Assembly (NCBI RefSeq): GCF_032248455.1
Contig: NZ_JAVTTP010000001.1
Location: forward strand, 1,116,001-1,180,000
Length of the DNA stretch: 64,000 bases
Source of the DNA: Pricia mediterranea
GTDB lineage: Bacteria; Bacteroidota; Bacteroidia; Flavobacteriales; Flavobacteriaceae
Direction of reading: 5' to 3'
Shown here: positions 8,559 through 18,359 of the stretch, in pieces
How positions within the stretch are numbered: the stretch's first letter is position 1
How the letters are laid out: the number at the start of each line of letters is the position of its first letter
The notes under the pieces: generated by a model
Seen by the model: only the letters and a program-made list of their open reading frames with translations
Database searches by the model: none
What the model was told of the DNA's origin: nothing
Made by a program: the position numbers and the translations under genes

Positions 8559-10394
8559 CTACACCATCCTGTAGAGCGGCAGTTTTTCCCTGAACTTCCA
8601 AAGGTTCTGGTTACAGGCTTCGCTCAACAAATACCGCGGCTTTAATTTCGGGGGATACAGAAGGCCCCGCTCGGTAAGGTCTTCTATAGTGGCCAGATGT
8701 TTTAATGCGAATTTTCCGGCAAGTAAAGGCTCCAAAGCACCGCCATCGGACAGATGTTCTCGTAATGCCAACAATCCCTTTAAATATACGATGTCCTTTA
8801 GAAAGCCGCCGCCCTGAAACATACGGGAGGTGATATCGAACGAACGCTCTTTAGAAAAGCCATGGTCTATGTGTAGTAGCGCGAACATCTCATCGAACGT
8901 TGCATCCTTGCTGAGCGCATCCCCGGCCACTACCCGGCCCGCCAAGGTACGTAGGCGATTCGCCCCTAGGGCATCGGCTAGGTACTCGGCCAATACCGCA
9001 ATTCCTTCCTGTAAGGCATCATAACCTGCCAAGCCCCCCGCCATTTGTCGCAAGGGTTGCCGCGACCCGTTGTAATAGGTCAGGGCGTGGGTGCCCAATT
9101 CATGCTGTATCAAGGCCTGCGCCTCCATCTCGGTAAGATTGTAGTCCGCAGGAAGATAGAGCTCCCCTTGCGCCACCATCATGATGTTCACGTCATTCCT
9201 GATATGGACTTTACTGGAATAATCCGGGGCCGTCTTCCTGAAATAATCGAACTCCCGCTCGGCCAAACGCTCAAAATCACGGACGTTCATCACAGGTTTG
9301 CGTAGCGCATCGGGCACCTCCGGTATTTCGTTTAAAATTTGTTCCGCTTCTTCAAGCAAGTCTTGCGATACCGTGCCGTACATTCGGATACTACTGTAAA
9401 AGAAATTCCGTGACCCCCGCTCTTTCAGCATGGTCAATTCGTGATCGATCTCCTCCCGCTTTTCGTCGTAGATATAGGCCAGTGCCGGATCGTCGATTCT
9501 GTCAATTTCCAGATTGTACAATTTGCGTTTCAGAATATCGGGATCAACGGGCAGCAATCGATAATGATAGGTGCCGACATGCCGACATCCATTGTCGAAA
9601 TAACGCGTTCTTAGTTCCGAAATATTGATAGGCGCCACCAACAACAGAAAGGAATAACTATTCTGTATATCATTAATCTTCTTATCGATCTCGAGTACCT
9701 CTTCGTGTATCTCTCTTCTGCCGAGCGCGTGGTAACTGGCCAATTTTGAATTGGTTTGGACCCGAAAAAAATCGAAGAGCGCTTCTTGAACGGTTTCTGC
9801 GAACCGAGTTCTGAATTTTCTGAAGAATACGGGGAATTCAGTGCCCGTTCCATCGCGATAGACCGGGGGCACCTCAATCTCGATGTAGGTGCCGCCCAGG
9901 GTCCTGAGATTTTCGGTATTGAAAAAAGGTATGATATCATCAGGAGTTTTTTCCGCAATATCAGAAAACCTGGCAGACAGTTCGGTCCCGTAGCGGGACT
10001 CGATTTGACTAAGTCCATCGAACAGGGCGTCCAAGGTGACAGGAAGTTTTTTGTAGGGTCCTGAAATGAGAAATTCCGTGCTTTTCAAGGCACCTTCGTG
10101 AATTTCAACCACCAGAAACGAACGAAACCTTTCCGCTAATTTGCTCAGGAGGTTTTCTAAAAAATCTTTGATTTCCGTGGTCTCGGTTGATCCTAAAATC
10201 AGATAGGATGCCGCAGTCTTCACCAGGCGTAAGGTATTCTTATCTTTTTTCCGCTTTCGGTATACCATTAAATAAGGTATATCGTGTTCGAGAAAAAGAG
10301 ATCCACCACCGGGTAGTACAAGCGTGGTTCTCTCCCCGGGTTCCAGTTTTGTTAAATGGGGTGGGAAAGCATTTTTGGTCTTTGGATTTTTCAA
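8559..10394 (-). CDS. QEGLA-motif metallopeptidase (DUF1704 family)
   Basis: A 611-residue protein of the DUF1704 family, annotated elsewhere as flavohemoglobin expression-modulating QEGLA motif protein. It has a zincin-type motif HELGTHALTYYNG (near residue 428), followed by the family's QEG motif as LQEGIAVLAEYLADAL, whose Glu is a likely third zinc ligand. The animal tubulin carboxypeptidase MATCAP belongs to the same superfamily, so a carboxypeptidase role is a reasonable inference. There is no signal peptide. It is the first gene of the operon with the ATP-grasp ligase (about 100 bp gap) and the M14-like hydrolase. The natural substrate is unknown. Confidence 0.82.
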   Translation of the reverse strand: MKNPKTKNAFPPHLTKLEPGERTTLVLPGGGSLFLEHDIPYLMVYRKRKKDKNTLRLVKTAASYLILGSTETTEIKDFLENLLSKLAERFRSFLVVEIHEGALKSTEFLISGPYKKLPVTLDALFDGLSQIESRYGTELSARFSDIAEKTPDDIIPFFNTENLRTLGGTYIEIEVPPVYRDGTGTEFPVFFRKFRTRFAETVQEALFDFFRVQTNSKLASYHALGRREIHEEVLEIDKKINDIQNSYSFLLLVAPINISELRTRYFDNGCRHVGTYHYRLLPVDPDILKRKLYNLEIDRIDDPALAYIYDEKREEIDHELTMLKERGSRNFFYSSIRMYGTVSQDLLEEAEQILNEIPEVPDALRKPVMNVRDFERLAEREFDYFRKTAPDYSSKVHIRNDVNIMMVAQGELYLPADYNLTEMEAQALIQHELGTHALTYYNGSRQPLRQMAGGLAGYDALQEGIAVLAEYLADALGANRLRTLAGRVVAGDALSKDATFDEMFALLHIDHGFSKERSFDITSRMFQGGGFLKDIVYLKGLLALREHLSDGGALEPLLAGKFALKHLATIEDLTERGLLYPPKLKPRYLLSEACNQNLWKFREKLPLYRMV

Positions 10395-10546
10395 CGGAAA
10401 GCAAATAAATTATATATCAATATGTTGAAAATATACAAATTCCGTGATGGGGCCACCAATCTTTAACATTGATTTAAGGCAAGTTTCGGTCTCCGTAAGT
10501 TCAAGATTTAGCCTTGGATAGCCTGTCCCGAACGTCCACAATTACC

Positions 10547-10554
10547 TATCTTTG
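10547..10554 (+). promoter_or_regulatory. Putative -7 box of the rpe promoter
   Basis: TATCTTTG fits TAnnTTTG exactly and lies about 22 bp before the rpe ATG. No clear -33 box was identified. Confidence 0.4.
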
Positions 10555-10575
10555 TAATCCATTTAAAATGAACCG

Positions 10576-11238
10576 ATGAGCGAAACAAAAATTGCCCCTT
10601 CCCTACTCGCTGCCGACTTTGGCAACCTGCAACGAGACATAGAATTGGTCAACCAAAGTGAGGCGGCATGGCACCATGTCGATATTATGGATGGACTTTT
10701 CGTACCCAATATTTCATATGGGATGCCCGTGGTAAAGACCATGGCCGAACACGCCACCAAGCCCTTGGACGTGCACCTGATGATCGTCGACCCCGACCGG
10801 TACATCAAGACTTTTGCCGAGTTGGGCGCCACCAACCTTACCGTTCATTACGAAGCCTGTACCCACTTGCACCGAACCTTGCAGGCCATCAAGGCGGAAG
10901 GGATGAAGGCAGGGGTCGCCCTCAATCCGCACACCAATATTCTGCTATTGGAAGATGTTATTAAAGATATCGATGTCGTATTGGTCATGAGCGTGAATCC
11001 CGGTTTTGGAGGGCAGTCGTTTATCGAAAACACCTACGACAAGGTCAGGGCGCTACGAGAACTGATTACGAATAAGAAATCAAAGGCCTTGATAGAAATT
11101 GATGGCGGGGTAACGTCGCTGAATGCTGGAAAGCTCGTCAAGGCGGGTGCAGATGTTCTGGTTGCGGGCAGTTTTGTGTTTAAAAGTGACGACCCCACCG
11201 CGACCATTAAAGAACTAAAAGAAAGTGCAAACCCATGA
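10576..11238 (+). CDS. rpe: Ribulose-phosphate 3-epimerase
   Basis: TIM-barrel epimerase that interconverts ribulose 5-phosphate and xylulose 5-phosphate in the pentose phosphate pathway. The 220-residue length is standard. Family motifs appear in order: IAPSLLAADFGNL, the metal-site segment HVDIMDGLFVPNISYG, DVHLMIVDPDRY, VLVMSVNPGFGGQSF and the phosphate-binding EIDGGVTSLNAGKLVKAGAD ... VAGSFVF. It starts at ATG 10576. The last four bases overlap the next gene (ATGA), which implies translational coupling to the YpdA-type reductase. Confidence 0.96.
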   Translation: MSETKIAPSLLAADFGNLQRDIELVNQSEAAWHHVDIMDGLFVPNISYGMPVVKTMAEHATKPLDVHLMIVDPDRYIKTFAELGATNLTVHYEACTHLHRTLQAIKAEGMKAGVALNPHTNILLLEDVIKDIDVVLVMSVNPGFGGQSFIENTYDKVRALRELITNKKSKALIEIDGGVTSLNAGKLVKAGADVLVAGSFVFKSDDPTATIKELKESANP

Positions 11239-12218
11239 AACAACTTGATGTAATTATAGTTGGTGGAGGGCCGATCGGAATCGCATGTGGACTGGAAGCC
11301 AAGAAAAAAGGATTGAGCTATGTCATTTTGGAAAAGGGACCGATCGTGAATTCCCTTTTTCATTATCCGGTGAACATGCAATTTTTTTCCTCCTCGGAAA
11401 AGCTTGAAATCGACGGCATTCCTTTTATCAGTAAGGAGGCCAAACCAAAGCGCAACGAGGCCTTGGAATATTACCGGAGGATCGTTACCTCGAACCAATT
11501 GAATATCCATCTTTTTGAAAAAGTGGAAGACGTAGAAAAAACGGAAGACGGGTTTACGGTGCTTTCCGACAAAGAAACCTATTCCTGCTCCAATGTTATT
11601 ATTGCGACCGGATTTTACGATTTACCCAATAGGTTGGACGTACCTGGGGAAGACCTTCCAAAAGTATCGCACTATTACAACGACCCACATTTCTATGCCA
11701 GCCAAAAACTGGCGGTGGTAGGAGCCAGCAACTCCGCCATCGATGCGGCGCTGGAATGCTGGCGGAAGGGCTCGGAAGTATCCCTGATCATTCGCGGTCC
11801 CGAGGTGGGGCAGCGCGTAAAATACTGGGTTCGGCCCGATATTATCAACCGGATCGAAGAAGGAAGCATCAAGGCCTACTTCAACGCTACGGTACGGGAA
11901 ATCGGTCAAGACGAAATTCTCATCGACACCCCGGAGGGAGCTGTCAGCCTAGAAAACGATTTTGTACTGGCCCTGACCGGATACCGGCCGAATTTCGCTT
12001 TCCTGAAGAAATTGGGCATTGTCCTTTCCGATGACAAAAAGAGGTTGCCGCAATACAATCCCGAAACCATGGAGACCAATGTCAAGGGACTCTATCTCGC
12101 CGGTGTCATCTGCGGCGGAATGGAAACCCACAAATGGTTCATCGAAAATTCGCGCATCCACGCCAAAATTATCATGAACGCCATCTTACACGAAAGTCCG
12201 GAGACCGTGGAAGCTTGA
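11235..12218 (+). CDS. ypdA: YpdA-family FAD/NAD(P)H disulfide reductase (putative bacillithiol disulfide reductase)
   Basis: A 327-residue flavoprotein. YpdA enzymes use NADPH to reduce oxidized bacillithiol and keep the low-molecular-weight thiol pool reduced. It has two dinucleotide-binding motifs: VGGGPIGIACG at the N-terminus for FAD and VVGASNSAIDAAL near residue 160 for NAD(P)H, plus the C-terminal FAD segment KGLYLAGVICGGMETHKWFIENSR. It overlaps rpe by four bases. Whether this organism makes bacillithiol cannot be seen here. A related thioredoxin-reductase-like role is the alternative. Confidence 0.83.
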   Translation: MKQLDVIIVGGGPIGIACGLEAKKKGLSYVILEKGPIVNSLFHYPVNMQFFSSSEKLEIDGIPFISKEAKPKRNEALEYYRRIVTSNQLNIHLFEKVEDVEKTEDGFTVLSDKETYSCSNVIIATGFYDLPNRLDVPGEDLPKVSHYYNDPHFYASQKLAVVGASNSAIDAALECWRKGSEVSLIIRGPEVGQRVKYWVRPDIINRIEEGSIKAYFNATVREIGQDEILIDTPEGAVSLENDFVLALTGYRPNFAFLKKLGIVLSDDKKRLPQYNPETMETNVKGLYLAGVICGGMETHKWFIENSRIHAKIIMNAILHESPETVEA

Positions 12219-12223
12219 AGGGC

Positions 12224-12348
12224 TGACCGGTGACGGGCGACGGGTGACGGGTGACGGGGCGACGGGTGACGGGGTGACGGGTGACGGGTGACGGGTGACG
12301 GGTGACGGGTGACGGGTGACGGGCGACGGGCGACGGGCGACGGGTGAC
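12224..12348. repeat. 7-bp tandem repeat array (GTGACGG/GCGACGG) before sbcD
   Basis: About 17-18 heptamers alternate between GTGACGG and GCGACGG, with one phase shift where an extra G run breaks the register. The array fills the gap between ypdA and sbcD and ends about 40 bp before the sbcD start. Because the unit is 7 bp, all three minus-strand frames stay open and produce meaningless RHPSPVT-type translations. Confidence 0.92.
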
Positions 12349-12389
12349 GTAAAGAAAAAGGAGAAGCGTAAAGAGAAAAAGGAATACCA

Positions 12390-13598
12390 TTGAAAATCAT
12401 TCATACGGCGGACTGGCATATAGGCAAAAAATTGCACAAGCACAATTTAATCGCCGATTTTGATCTCTTCATCGATTGGTTGGCCAATCGGATAGCGGAT
12501 CTGGAAGTCGATCTTCTTTTGGTCTCGGGCGATATTTTTGATCTGGCCAACCCTTCATCCGAAGCGAGGGAGCAGTATTATCGGTCGCTTTTAAGACTTA
12601 GGAAACTGGATACCAAGATTATCCTTACTGGAGGCAATCACGACTCTCCGGCAATGCTCGACGCCCCGCAGCAACTTTTAAAAGAACTGGATATCTCGGT
12701 TGTAGGCGGAATGTCTGACTGTATAAACGATACCATCATTCCCGTAAAGAGCAGTTCCGGCGAAACCGAGCTCGTGGTGGCCGCCATCCCTTTTTTAAGG
12801 GATACGGACCTTCGCACCGCCCACACAGGGGATACCTACGACGATCGTTTGGCCGCGGTACGCATGGGCATCGAAACCATTTTTTGCTCGGCGGCCGAAC
12901 AGTGTTCTAAAAAGTATCCTGACATCCCAGCCATAGCCATGGGCCATCTTTTCGCCACGGGCGCGGAAACATCCGAAAGCGAACGGGACATTCAGATCGG
13001 AAACCAGGCCGCCTTTGAAGCGAATCGGTTCGGAAGCGGTTTTGACTACGTGGCCTTGGGCCATATCCATAAACCCCAGCGCATCAACGCCACGATCCCG
13101 ACCTATTACAGCGGTTCGCCCATCCCCCTATCCTTTAGTGAACAATCCGATGAAAAACGCATCTTGTTCCTCGACACCGAGAAATCGTTCGTACCCCAGA
13201 GTATTCCTGTACCATCCTTTAGATCGCTTTTAAAAATAAAGGGCACGATGTCAAGGCTCTCCGCTAAATTATCCACTTTGCCAGAAAACAATGCCCTGGA
13301 CACCCTGATCGAGGTGGAGCTGCACGAGGAATCGTATGACGCTGAAAAAATGTTCCAGCTCGACAGCCTGATTTCCAGCTTTGATATGCCCGGATATGAA
13401 ATTGTCAAGCATAAAACGTATTTTTCGATAGCCGAAAAAAAATTGGGACAATACGAAACACCGGAAAAACTGGAAGATGTACGGCCAAAGGACGTCTTTT
13501 TGAAAAGAATATCCGAACATGAATACGAGAACGAAACCAAAAAGGAACTGTTATCGGCCTTTGAGGAAATTCTCGACGAGGTGTACACCGAGGCTTAA
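12390..13598 (+). CDS. sbcD: Exonuclease SbcCD nuclease subunit (Mre11-like)
   Basis: Manganese-dependent phosphoesterase that, with SbcC, processes DNA hairpins, palindromes and double-strand ends. The 402-residue product has the calcineurin-like motifs HTADWHIGKKL, VSGDIFD, TGGNHDSPAML, and later AMGHLF and ALGHIHKPQ. The conserved N-terminus MKIIHTADWHIG begins exactly at a TTG, not ATG, so TTG at 12390 is taken as the start; an A/G-rich stretch precedes it. sbcC follows after 31 bp, forming the usual operon. Confidence 0.93.
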   Translation: MKIIHTADWHIGKKLHKHNLIADFDLFIDWLANRIADLEVDLLLVSGDIFDLANPSSEAREQYYRSLLRLRKLDTKIILTGGNHDSPAMLDAPQQLLKELDISVVGGMSDCINDTIIPVKSSSGETELVVAAIPFLRDTDLRTAHTGDTYDDRLAAVRMGIETIFCSAAEQCSKKYPDIPAIAMGHLFATGAETSESERDIQIGNQAAFEANRFGSGFDYVALGHIHKPQRINATIPTYYSGSPIPLSFSEQSDEKRILFLDTEKSFVPQSIPVPSFRSLLKIKGTMSRLSAKLSTLPENNALDTLIEVELHEESYDAEKMFQLDSLISSFDMPGYEIVKHKTYFSIAEKKLGQYETPEKLEDVRPKDVFLKRISEHEYENETKKELLSAFEEILDEVYTEA

Positions 13599-13629
13599 AT
13601 TGTCCGGAAAACAAAACCTGCCGTTGTCC

Positions 13630-16600
13630 ATGAAAATCCTTAACATTCATTTTAAGAACATCAATTCGCTCAAGGGGACGCATCAGGTGGACTTCACCGA
13701 AGCACCCTTTAACCGCAGCACCCTGTTTGCCATAACCGGTCCGACAGGGAGTGGAAAGAGCACCTTACTGGACGTCATTTCGTTGGCCTTGTTCAACCAA
13801 ACCCCACGCTTGGGCAAAATATCTAGGAAAGAAATTTTGGCCAAGGGTGCCCTATTGACCCGAAATCAAAAAGAGGCCGCGGCCAGTGTAACCTATCGGT
13901 GCAAAGCGGGCGTCTTCACTTCGAGTTGGCGCATCTCGACGAACCGTAACCACCAGCTACGCGATTATGAAATGGAAATTGCCGATGAGGTCGGAACTTT
14001 ATTGGACCTCAAAAAATCACAGGTACCAACGCACAACGAGAAGCTCATCGGCCTGAACTACGAGCAGTTCATCAAATCGGTAGTACTGGCCCAAGGAGAG
14101 TTCGCTCAATTTCTTAAGGCAAAAAAGGACGAACGCGGGGCTTTATTGGAAAAAATTACCGGCACGGGTATTTATAGGGATATAGGTAGAAAAACCTATG
14201 AACGCTTTAAGACCGAAATCCGAAAAATCGAACGACAGCAAGACGAGATACAAACCCATCACAGCGAACTGTTAGAAGACGGTATTTTGAAGGAATTTAC
14301 AGCGGCCTTCAGGACCAAAAAAGAAACTATTGGCTCGTTAGAAGTCCAGATCAAACGACTGGAGAAACAGGTCGAACTAAAAGAACGCCTTGCTAAAACC
14401 GAAAAGGAAATCGACTCCGAACGGGAAAAGCAATCTTTGGAGAAGAAAAAGATGGCCACTTTTCAAGAGCAGTCCGGCGCGCAACTTGACCAGCACGAAA
14501 AGGTCCGTCCCGTGGCCGATGAGCTCCGTTCTTGGTCATCATTGCAAGAGGCCTTGGCCTCACGCGACAAGCAGTTGGAAAAGCTTGCGCAACACCAAGG
14601 AAACAACCAAAAAGCCGTCGCTATCCTGTTGAGGGAAGTTAGCGACTATATCGGAAAACAAACGGATTCCGAAAATCTGGTAAGGGACATCAATGACTTT
14701 TCCGACACGGTCAGGGAACTGCAGAAGTTGAGGGATACAAAACTGAAAGAACATGCCAACATCGAGTCCATCATAAAGGAGCAGGCCCGGGAAACTGCCT
14801 TCAATTACAATAAAAAGGCAAACAACCTAGAGACATTACACCAATTAAAATCGACTTCTGAGAAACATTTGGCCGAACTTTTAAAGTTTACGGGTATCGC
14901 GGATATCGGCAACCTAGCCCACCATCGCGAAGCGCTGTCAGCGCAGATCGACCGTTCGCAACAACTTGAAAAAATTGGGATTGTCTTCGAACAAAAAAAG
15001 CAAAACCTCGATCAATATATGGGCGAAGTCGAACGGATAAAACTACAGCGCAAAGCGCTACCAAAGGATATCGAACTGGCCCAGGCGAAAGCCAAAGGAT
15101 TCGAGAAAGAGTCCGAGGCCCTGCAAGTACGTCTAGCATTGCAAAGGCTGCGGGCCAGCCTCGAAGAACACAGGAACAAGCTTAAGAAAAACGAACCCTG
15201 CCCCCTCTGCGGTAGTTTGGAGCATCCGTTTGCCCAACATCTACCCCAAGATCAGACCTCTGAAAAAGAAATAAAGGCGCTAGGTAAGGAATTCGAGAAA
15301 TGGAACGCCCAGGCTATTGCCAAGATATCCGAATTGGGAAGCCTGAACGAGCGGGAAGATGAACTACGGCCAAAAATGGAAGTCCTTTCCAAAGAAATCG
15401 AAAAGCTTGGCGCCGAGGAAACAAAATTATCGGAAGGATTGCGCCTGCCGCCGTACTCCTCTTGGGAACATTATACCCGAACCTGTCAGGAAAAGCTAGA
15501 GGCCCTAACCCATTTGGAACAGGAGAACAAGATGCTTATAAAATACAAGCAGCTGCGGCCCAATCTGGAAAAATTGGGAAGAATACTCGAAGCGGGCATC
15601 AAGACCAAAGATACGTTAAAGGCAAAGTATAAGGGTAAGGACATCAACGCCGACTCCCAACAATTACTCACAAAATGGACGGAGCTCAATAAAGAAGAAC
15701 GGTTACTACAGCAAAGCTTGTCCGACATCAAAACGGAAAGGAAAACAAGAATTGAAGAGATTGCAGTTCTGGAAGGACTCTTAAACCGATCCGTCAGTCT
15801 TAAAAGCTTTGATACCATAGCCGACGCCCGAAAGGCACTTCTTGACGAAAAAACCTTGGATCGTTTACAGTCGCAAAAATCGGGGATCGAAAAGGAGCTC
15901 GACCGGCTCGACACCAGTCTTGCCTTATTACAAAAACAGTTCGATACCGATAAAAGATCCGACGTGCCACAGACCCAGGAAAAGTTGCAGGAAGATCATG
16001 ACATTAAACGGGAAAAGCTTCAAAGCACCCGGGAAGAAAAGGCTGAATTGGAACGCCAACTCGTAAACCACAGGGAAAAAACGGAAAAAATCGCAAACCT
16101 AAAACAACAGATCGCCACTGAAGAGAAACAGATCAAGCGCTGGAAGCTGCTCAACGAGCTTATCGGCGATGCCCAAGGAAAACGTTTCAATGATTTTGCC
16201 CAAGATTTAACCCTACGTCATCTGGTTGCGCTTGCCAATGCTAGGCTGGAGTCCCTTAGCGATCGCTACCGCCTTGACATCCCGACCGAGGAGGAAGACG
16301 ATGGTCTCATCATCTTAGATGGCCACATGGGCGGACAGCGACGATCCGTAAAGACCCTTTCGGGCGGCGAGACATTTTTATTGAGCCTTTCCATGGCCTT
16401 GGCCCTATCCGATCTTGCATCTAGCAATGTGGAAATCAATAGCCTCTTCATCGATGAAGGTTTTGGCACGCTCGACCCCGAAACTTTGGACCAAACGCTG
16501 GATACGCTTGAAAGGTTGCAGTCCGAATCATCGAAAACCATCGGAATCATCAGCCACGTCGATTCGCTTAAAGATAGAATTGGCACCCAGATTCAACTAC

Positions 16601-16641
16601 AACGTAACGGTCAAGGCTATAGCACGCTGAAAATCGTGTAG
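13630..16641 (+). CDS. sbcC: Exonuclease SbcCD ATPase subunit (Rad50-like SMC)
   Basis: A 1003-residue ABC/SMC-type ATPase partner of SbcD. The Walker A motif is GPTGSGKST near residue 37, and the signature LSGGETFLLSLSMALALSDL and Walker B SLFIDEGFGTLD are at the C-terminal end. Two long coiled-coil arms, rich in E, K, Q and L, flank the zinc hook CPLC at residues 524-527, the middle of the protein as in Rad50. The frame is open back to 13519 inside sbcD, but MKILNIHFKNINSLKG at 13630 is the conserved start. The gene is intact and in one operon with sbcD. Confidence 0.94.
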   Translation: MKILNIHFKNINSLKGTHQVDFTEAPFNRSTLFAITGPTGSGKSTLLDVISLALFNQTPRLGKISRKEILAKGALLTRNQKEAAASVTYRCKAGVFTSSWRISTNRNHQLRDYEMEIADEVGTLLDLKKSQVPTHNEKLIGLNYEQFIKSVVLAQGEFAQFLKAKKDERGALLEKITGTGIYRDIGRKTYERFKTEIRKIERQQDEIQTHHSELLEDGILKEFTAAFRTKKETIGSLEVQIKRLEKQVELKERLAKTEKEIDSEREKQSLEKKKMATFQEQSGAQLDQHEKVRPVADELRSWSSLQEALASRDKQLEKLAQHQGNNQKAVAILLREVSDYIGKQTDSENLVRDINDFSDTVRELQKLRDTKLKEHANIESIIKEQARETAFNYNKKANNLETLHQLKSTSEKHLAELLKFTGIADIGNLAHHREALSAQIDRSQQLEKIGIVFEQKKQNLDQYMGEVERIKLQRKALPKDIELAQAKAKGFEKESEALQVRLALQRLRASLEEHRNKLKKNEPCPLCGSLEHPFAQHLPQDQTSEKEIKALGKEFEKWNAQAIAKISELGSLNEREDELRPKMEVLSKEIEKLGAEETKLSEGLRLPPYSSWEHYTRTCQEKLEALTHLEQENKMLIKYKQLRPNLEKLGRILEAGIKTKDTLKAKYKGKDINADSQQLLTKWTELNKEERLLQQSLSDIKTERKTRIEEIAVLEGLLNRSVSLKSFDTIADARKALLDEKTLDRLQSQKSGIEKELDRLDTSLALLQKQFDTDKRSDVPQTQEKLQEDHDIKREKLQSTREEKAELERQLVNHREKTEKIANLKQQIATEEKQIKRWKLLNELIGDAQGKRFNDFAQDLTLRHLVALANARLESLSDRYRLDIPTEEEDDGLIILDGHMGGQRRSVKTLSGGETFLLSLSMALALSDLASSNVEINSLFIDEGFGTLDPETLDQTLDTLERLQSESSKTIGIISHVDSLKDRIGTQIQLQRNGQGYSTLKIV

Positions 16642-16719
16642 TTTAAAGGAACTTTATTAGCCCCCTTTTTTTAAATTCTCGGGGCAAGCCTCTTGATATT
16701 TAAACCAAGGAGATTAAAA

Positions 16720-18012
16720 TCAAGGAAATATTCCCCGTTGTATGTAAGCCTCCTCGAGTCTCCCGATGGCGATGACGAAAGCAGCGGTGCGCATATCGAC
16801 CTTTCGTTCGCGGGACGTCTTTACGACACGGGTAAAACTCTCCTTCATCTTTTTTTCCAGTTTCTCCATAACCTCTTCGAGCTGCCAAATTTCCCCGTTC
16901 CGGTTTTGCAACCATTCATAATAACTACCGATAACACCTCCAGAATTGCACAGAATATCGGGAATGATCTCGACACCTTTTTCCAACAGTATTTCTTCGG
17001 CCTCAATATCCGTCGGGCCATTGGCCCCTTCCGCAATCAAACGAGCTTTGATTCCACCGGAGTTTTCGGCCGTAATCTGGTTCCCTAAAGCTGCAGGAAT
17101 ACAAATGTCACATTCCAATCCGAAAAATTCATCATTATCAATGGCATCAGCGTCGGGAAAATCAACGATACTTCCCTTATTGCCCTTTTGGTAGTCGTGC
17201 AGTTTTTCCACCGAAATCCCCTCTTCATCACAAATGCTTCCGTACTGATCTTGTACCGCAACGAGTATCGCTCCATCCCGATCCAGAAAATGGGCAACCC
17301 AATAGCCAACGTTGCCAAAACCTTGAACGATAAATTTTTGGTCTTTTATCGATAGCTCTTTTTCTTTGGCCCAAAATCGGATATTGAGATATACCCCGTA
17401 ACCTGTGGCCCTATCCCTGCCCTCGGAGCCGCCCGCCCCAATAGGTTTTCCGGTCACCACATGCGTATTGGTAGAACGTTCCGCCGGGGGCTTGGTTGAC
17501 ATGTACGTGTCCAATATCCAGGCCATCGTCTGCGCACTTGTATTCACGTCAGGAGCCGGTATATCAAGTTCCGGACCGATGTTATCGCCCAAGGCGTAAG
17601 TAAATCTTCGGGTAATACGTTCGATTTCGGCGCTAGAATATTTAGCGGGATCCAGCTTGATTCCCCCTTTGGCACCACCAAAAGGCAGACCAGCCAACGA
17701 GGTTTTCCAGGTCATCCACATGGCCAAGGCCCTGGCGGCATCGATATCGACGGTCGGATGATAACGGAGTCCTCCCTTGTATGGTCCTAATGAGTTATTA
17801 TGTTGCACCCGATACCCGGTAAAGACCTCGACCTCCTCATTATCCATCCTAACGGGAAAATGCACGACCAACTCATTATTGGTGACCTCCAATATTTTTC
17901 GGATATTCGGATTCAAATCAAGGATATCGGCCGCATTATCGAACTGTCTCATGACGTTCTCCAACATGCCCTGCCTTGCGACTTTCTTCTTCCCCAATAT
18001 TCTTTCACCCAT
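16720..18012 (-). CDS. gdhA: Glu/Leu/Phe/Val-family dehydrogenase, probably glutamate dehydrogenase
   Basis: A 430-residue enzyme of the hexameric short glutamate dehydrogenase type, which interconverts glutamate and 2-oxoglutarate plus ammonium. It shows the substrate-binding segment GPYKGGLRYHP, the catalytic-lysine signature PFGGAKGGIKLDP, DIPAPDVNTSAQTMAWI and, in the nucleotide domain, IVQGFGNVGYW. The C-terminal LCNSGGVIGSYYEW is also typical. Length and motifs resemble the catabolic RocG/GudB group; whether NAD or NADP is used cannot be decided from inspection. A second Met 16 residues in is a possible alternative start. It is convergent with sbcC. Confidence 0.93.
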   Translation of the reverse strand: MGERILGKKKVARQGMLENVMRQFDNAADILDLNPNIRKILEVTNNELVVHFPVRMDNEEVEVFTGYRVQHNNSLGPYKGGLRYHPTVDIDAARALAMWMTWKTSLAGLPFGGAKGGIKLDPAKYSSAEIERITRRFTYALGDNIGPELDIPAPDVNTSAQTMAWILDTYMSTKPPAERSTNTHVVTGKPIGAGGSEGRDRATGYGVYLNIRFWAKEKELSIKDQKFIVQGFGNVGYWVAHFLDRDGAILVAVQDQYGSICDEEGISVEKLHDYQKGNKGSIVDFPDADAIDNDEFFGLECDICIPAALGNQITAENSGGIKARLIAEGANGPTDIEAEEILLEKGVEIIPDILCNSGGVIGSYYEWLQNRNGEIWQLEEVMEKLEKKMKESFTRVVKTSRERKVDMRTAAFVIAIGRLEEAYIQRGIFP

Positions 18013-18359
18013 AATTAACGTATTAAGCTTATATGCTTACAAATATCACAAATTGTATCTTAATCCCGCCATGACATCATCTCAAATTGTACACTTTATT
18101 CTTTTCGGTCAATAATAATCATAATACAACTTGTTACAAAGGGTTTGTATATCGTTCAAATCGATGCCACTACTCTTTCTGGGGTCTTTACCGGGGCTCG
18201 CATGAGACTGTTTCTACACATGTATATTTCGATTAAAGCAAATAATAGTACCAATTGAGCTTTTCTTATCAAAAAAAATAAAAGAACTTGTGCATTTCAA
18301 TTTGAACGGTAATCGTACTTATCCCCGTTCCTGAACGTAATTTCCATTATCCAAAAACT
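18013..18359. other. Divergent intergenic region, gdhA to histidine kinase
   Basis: An AT-rich 347-bp gap between two divergent genes. It should hold both promoters, but I see no convincing TAnnTTTG box, repeat or open frame. Confidence 0.5.

Noticed and set aside
12092-12443. Long minus-strand frames encoding RHPSPVTRHPSPV-type repeats
   Set aside because: They are translations of the 7-bp tandem array, which keeps all frames open; no start, composition or context supports a gene.
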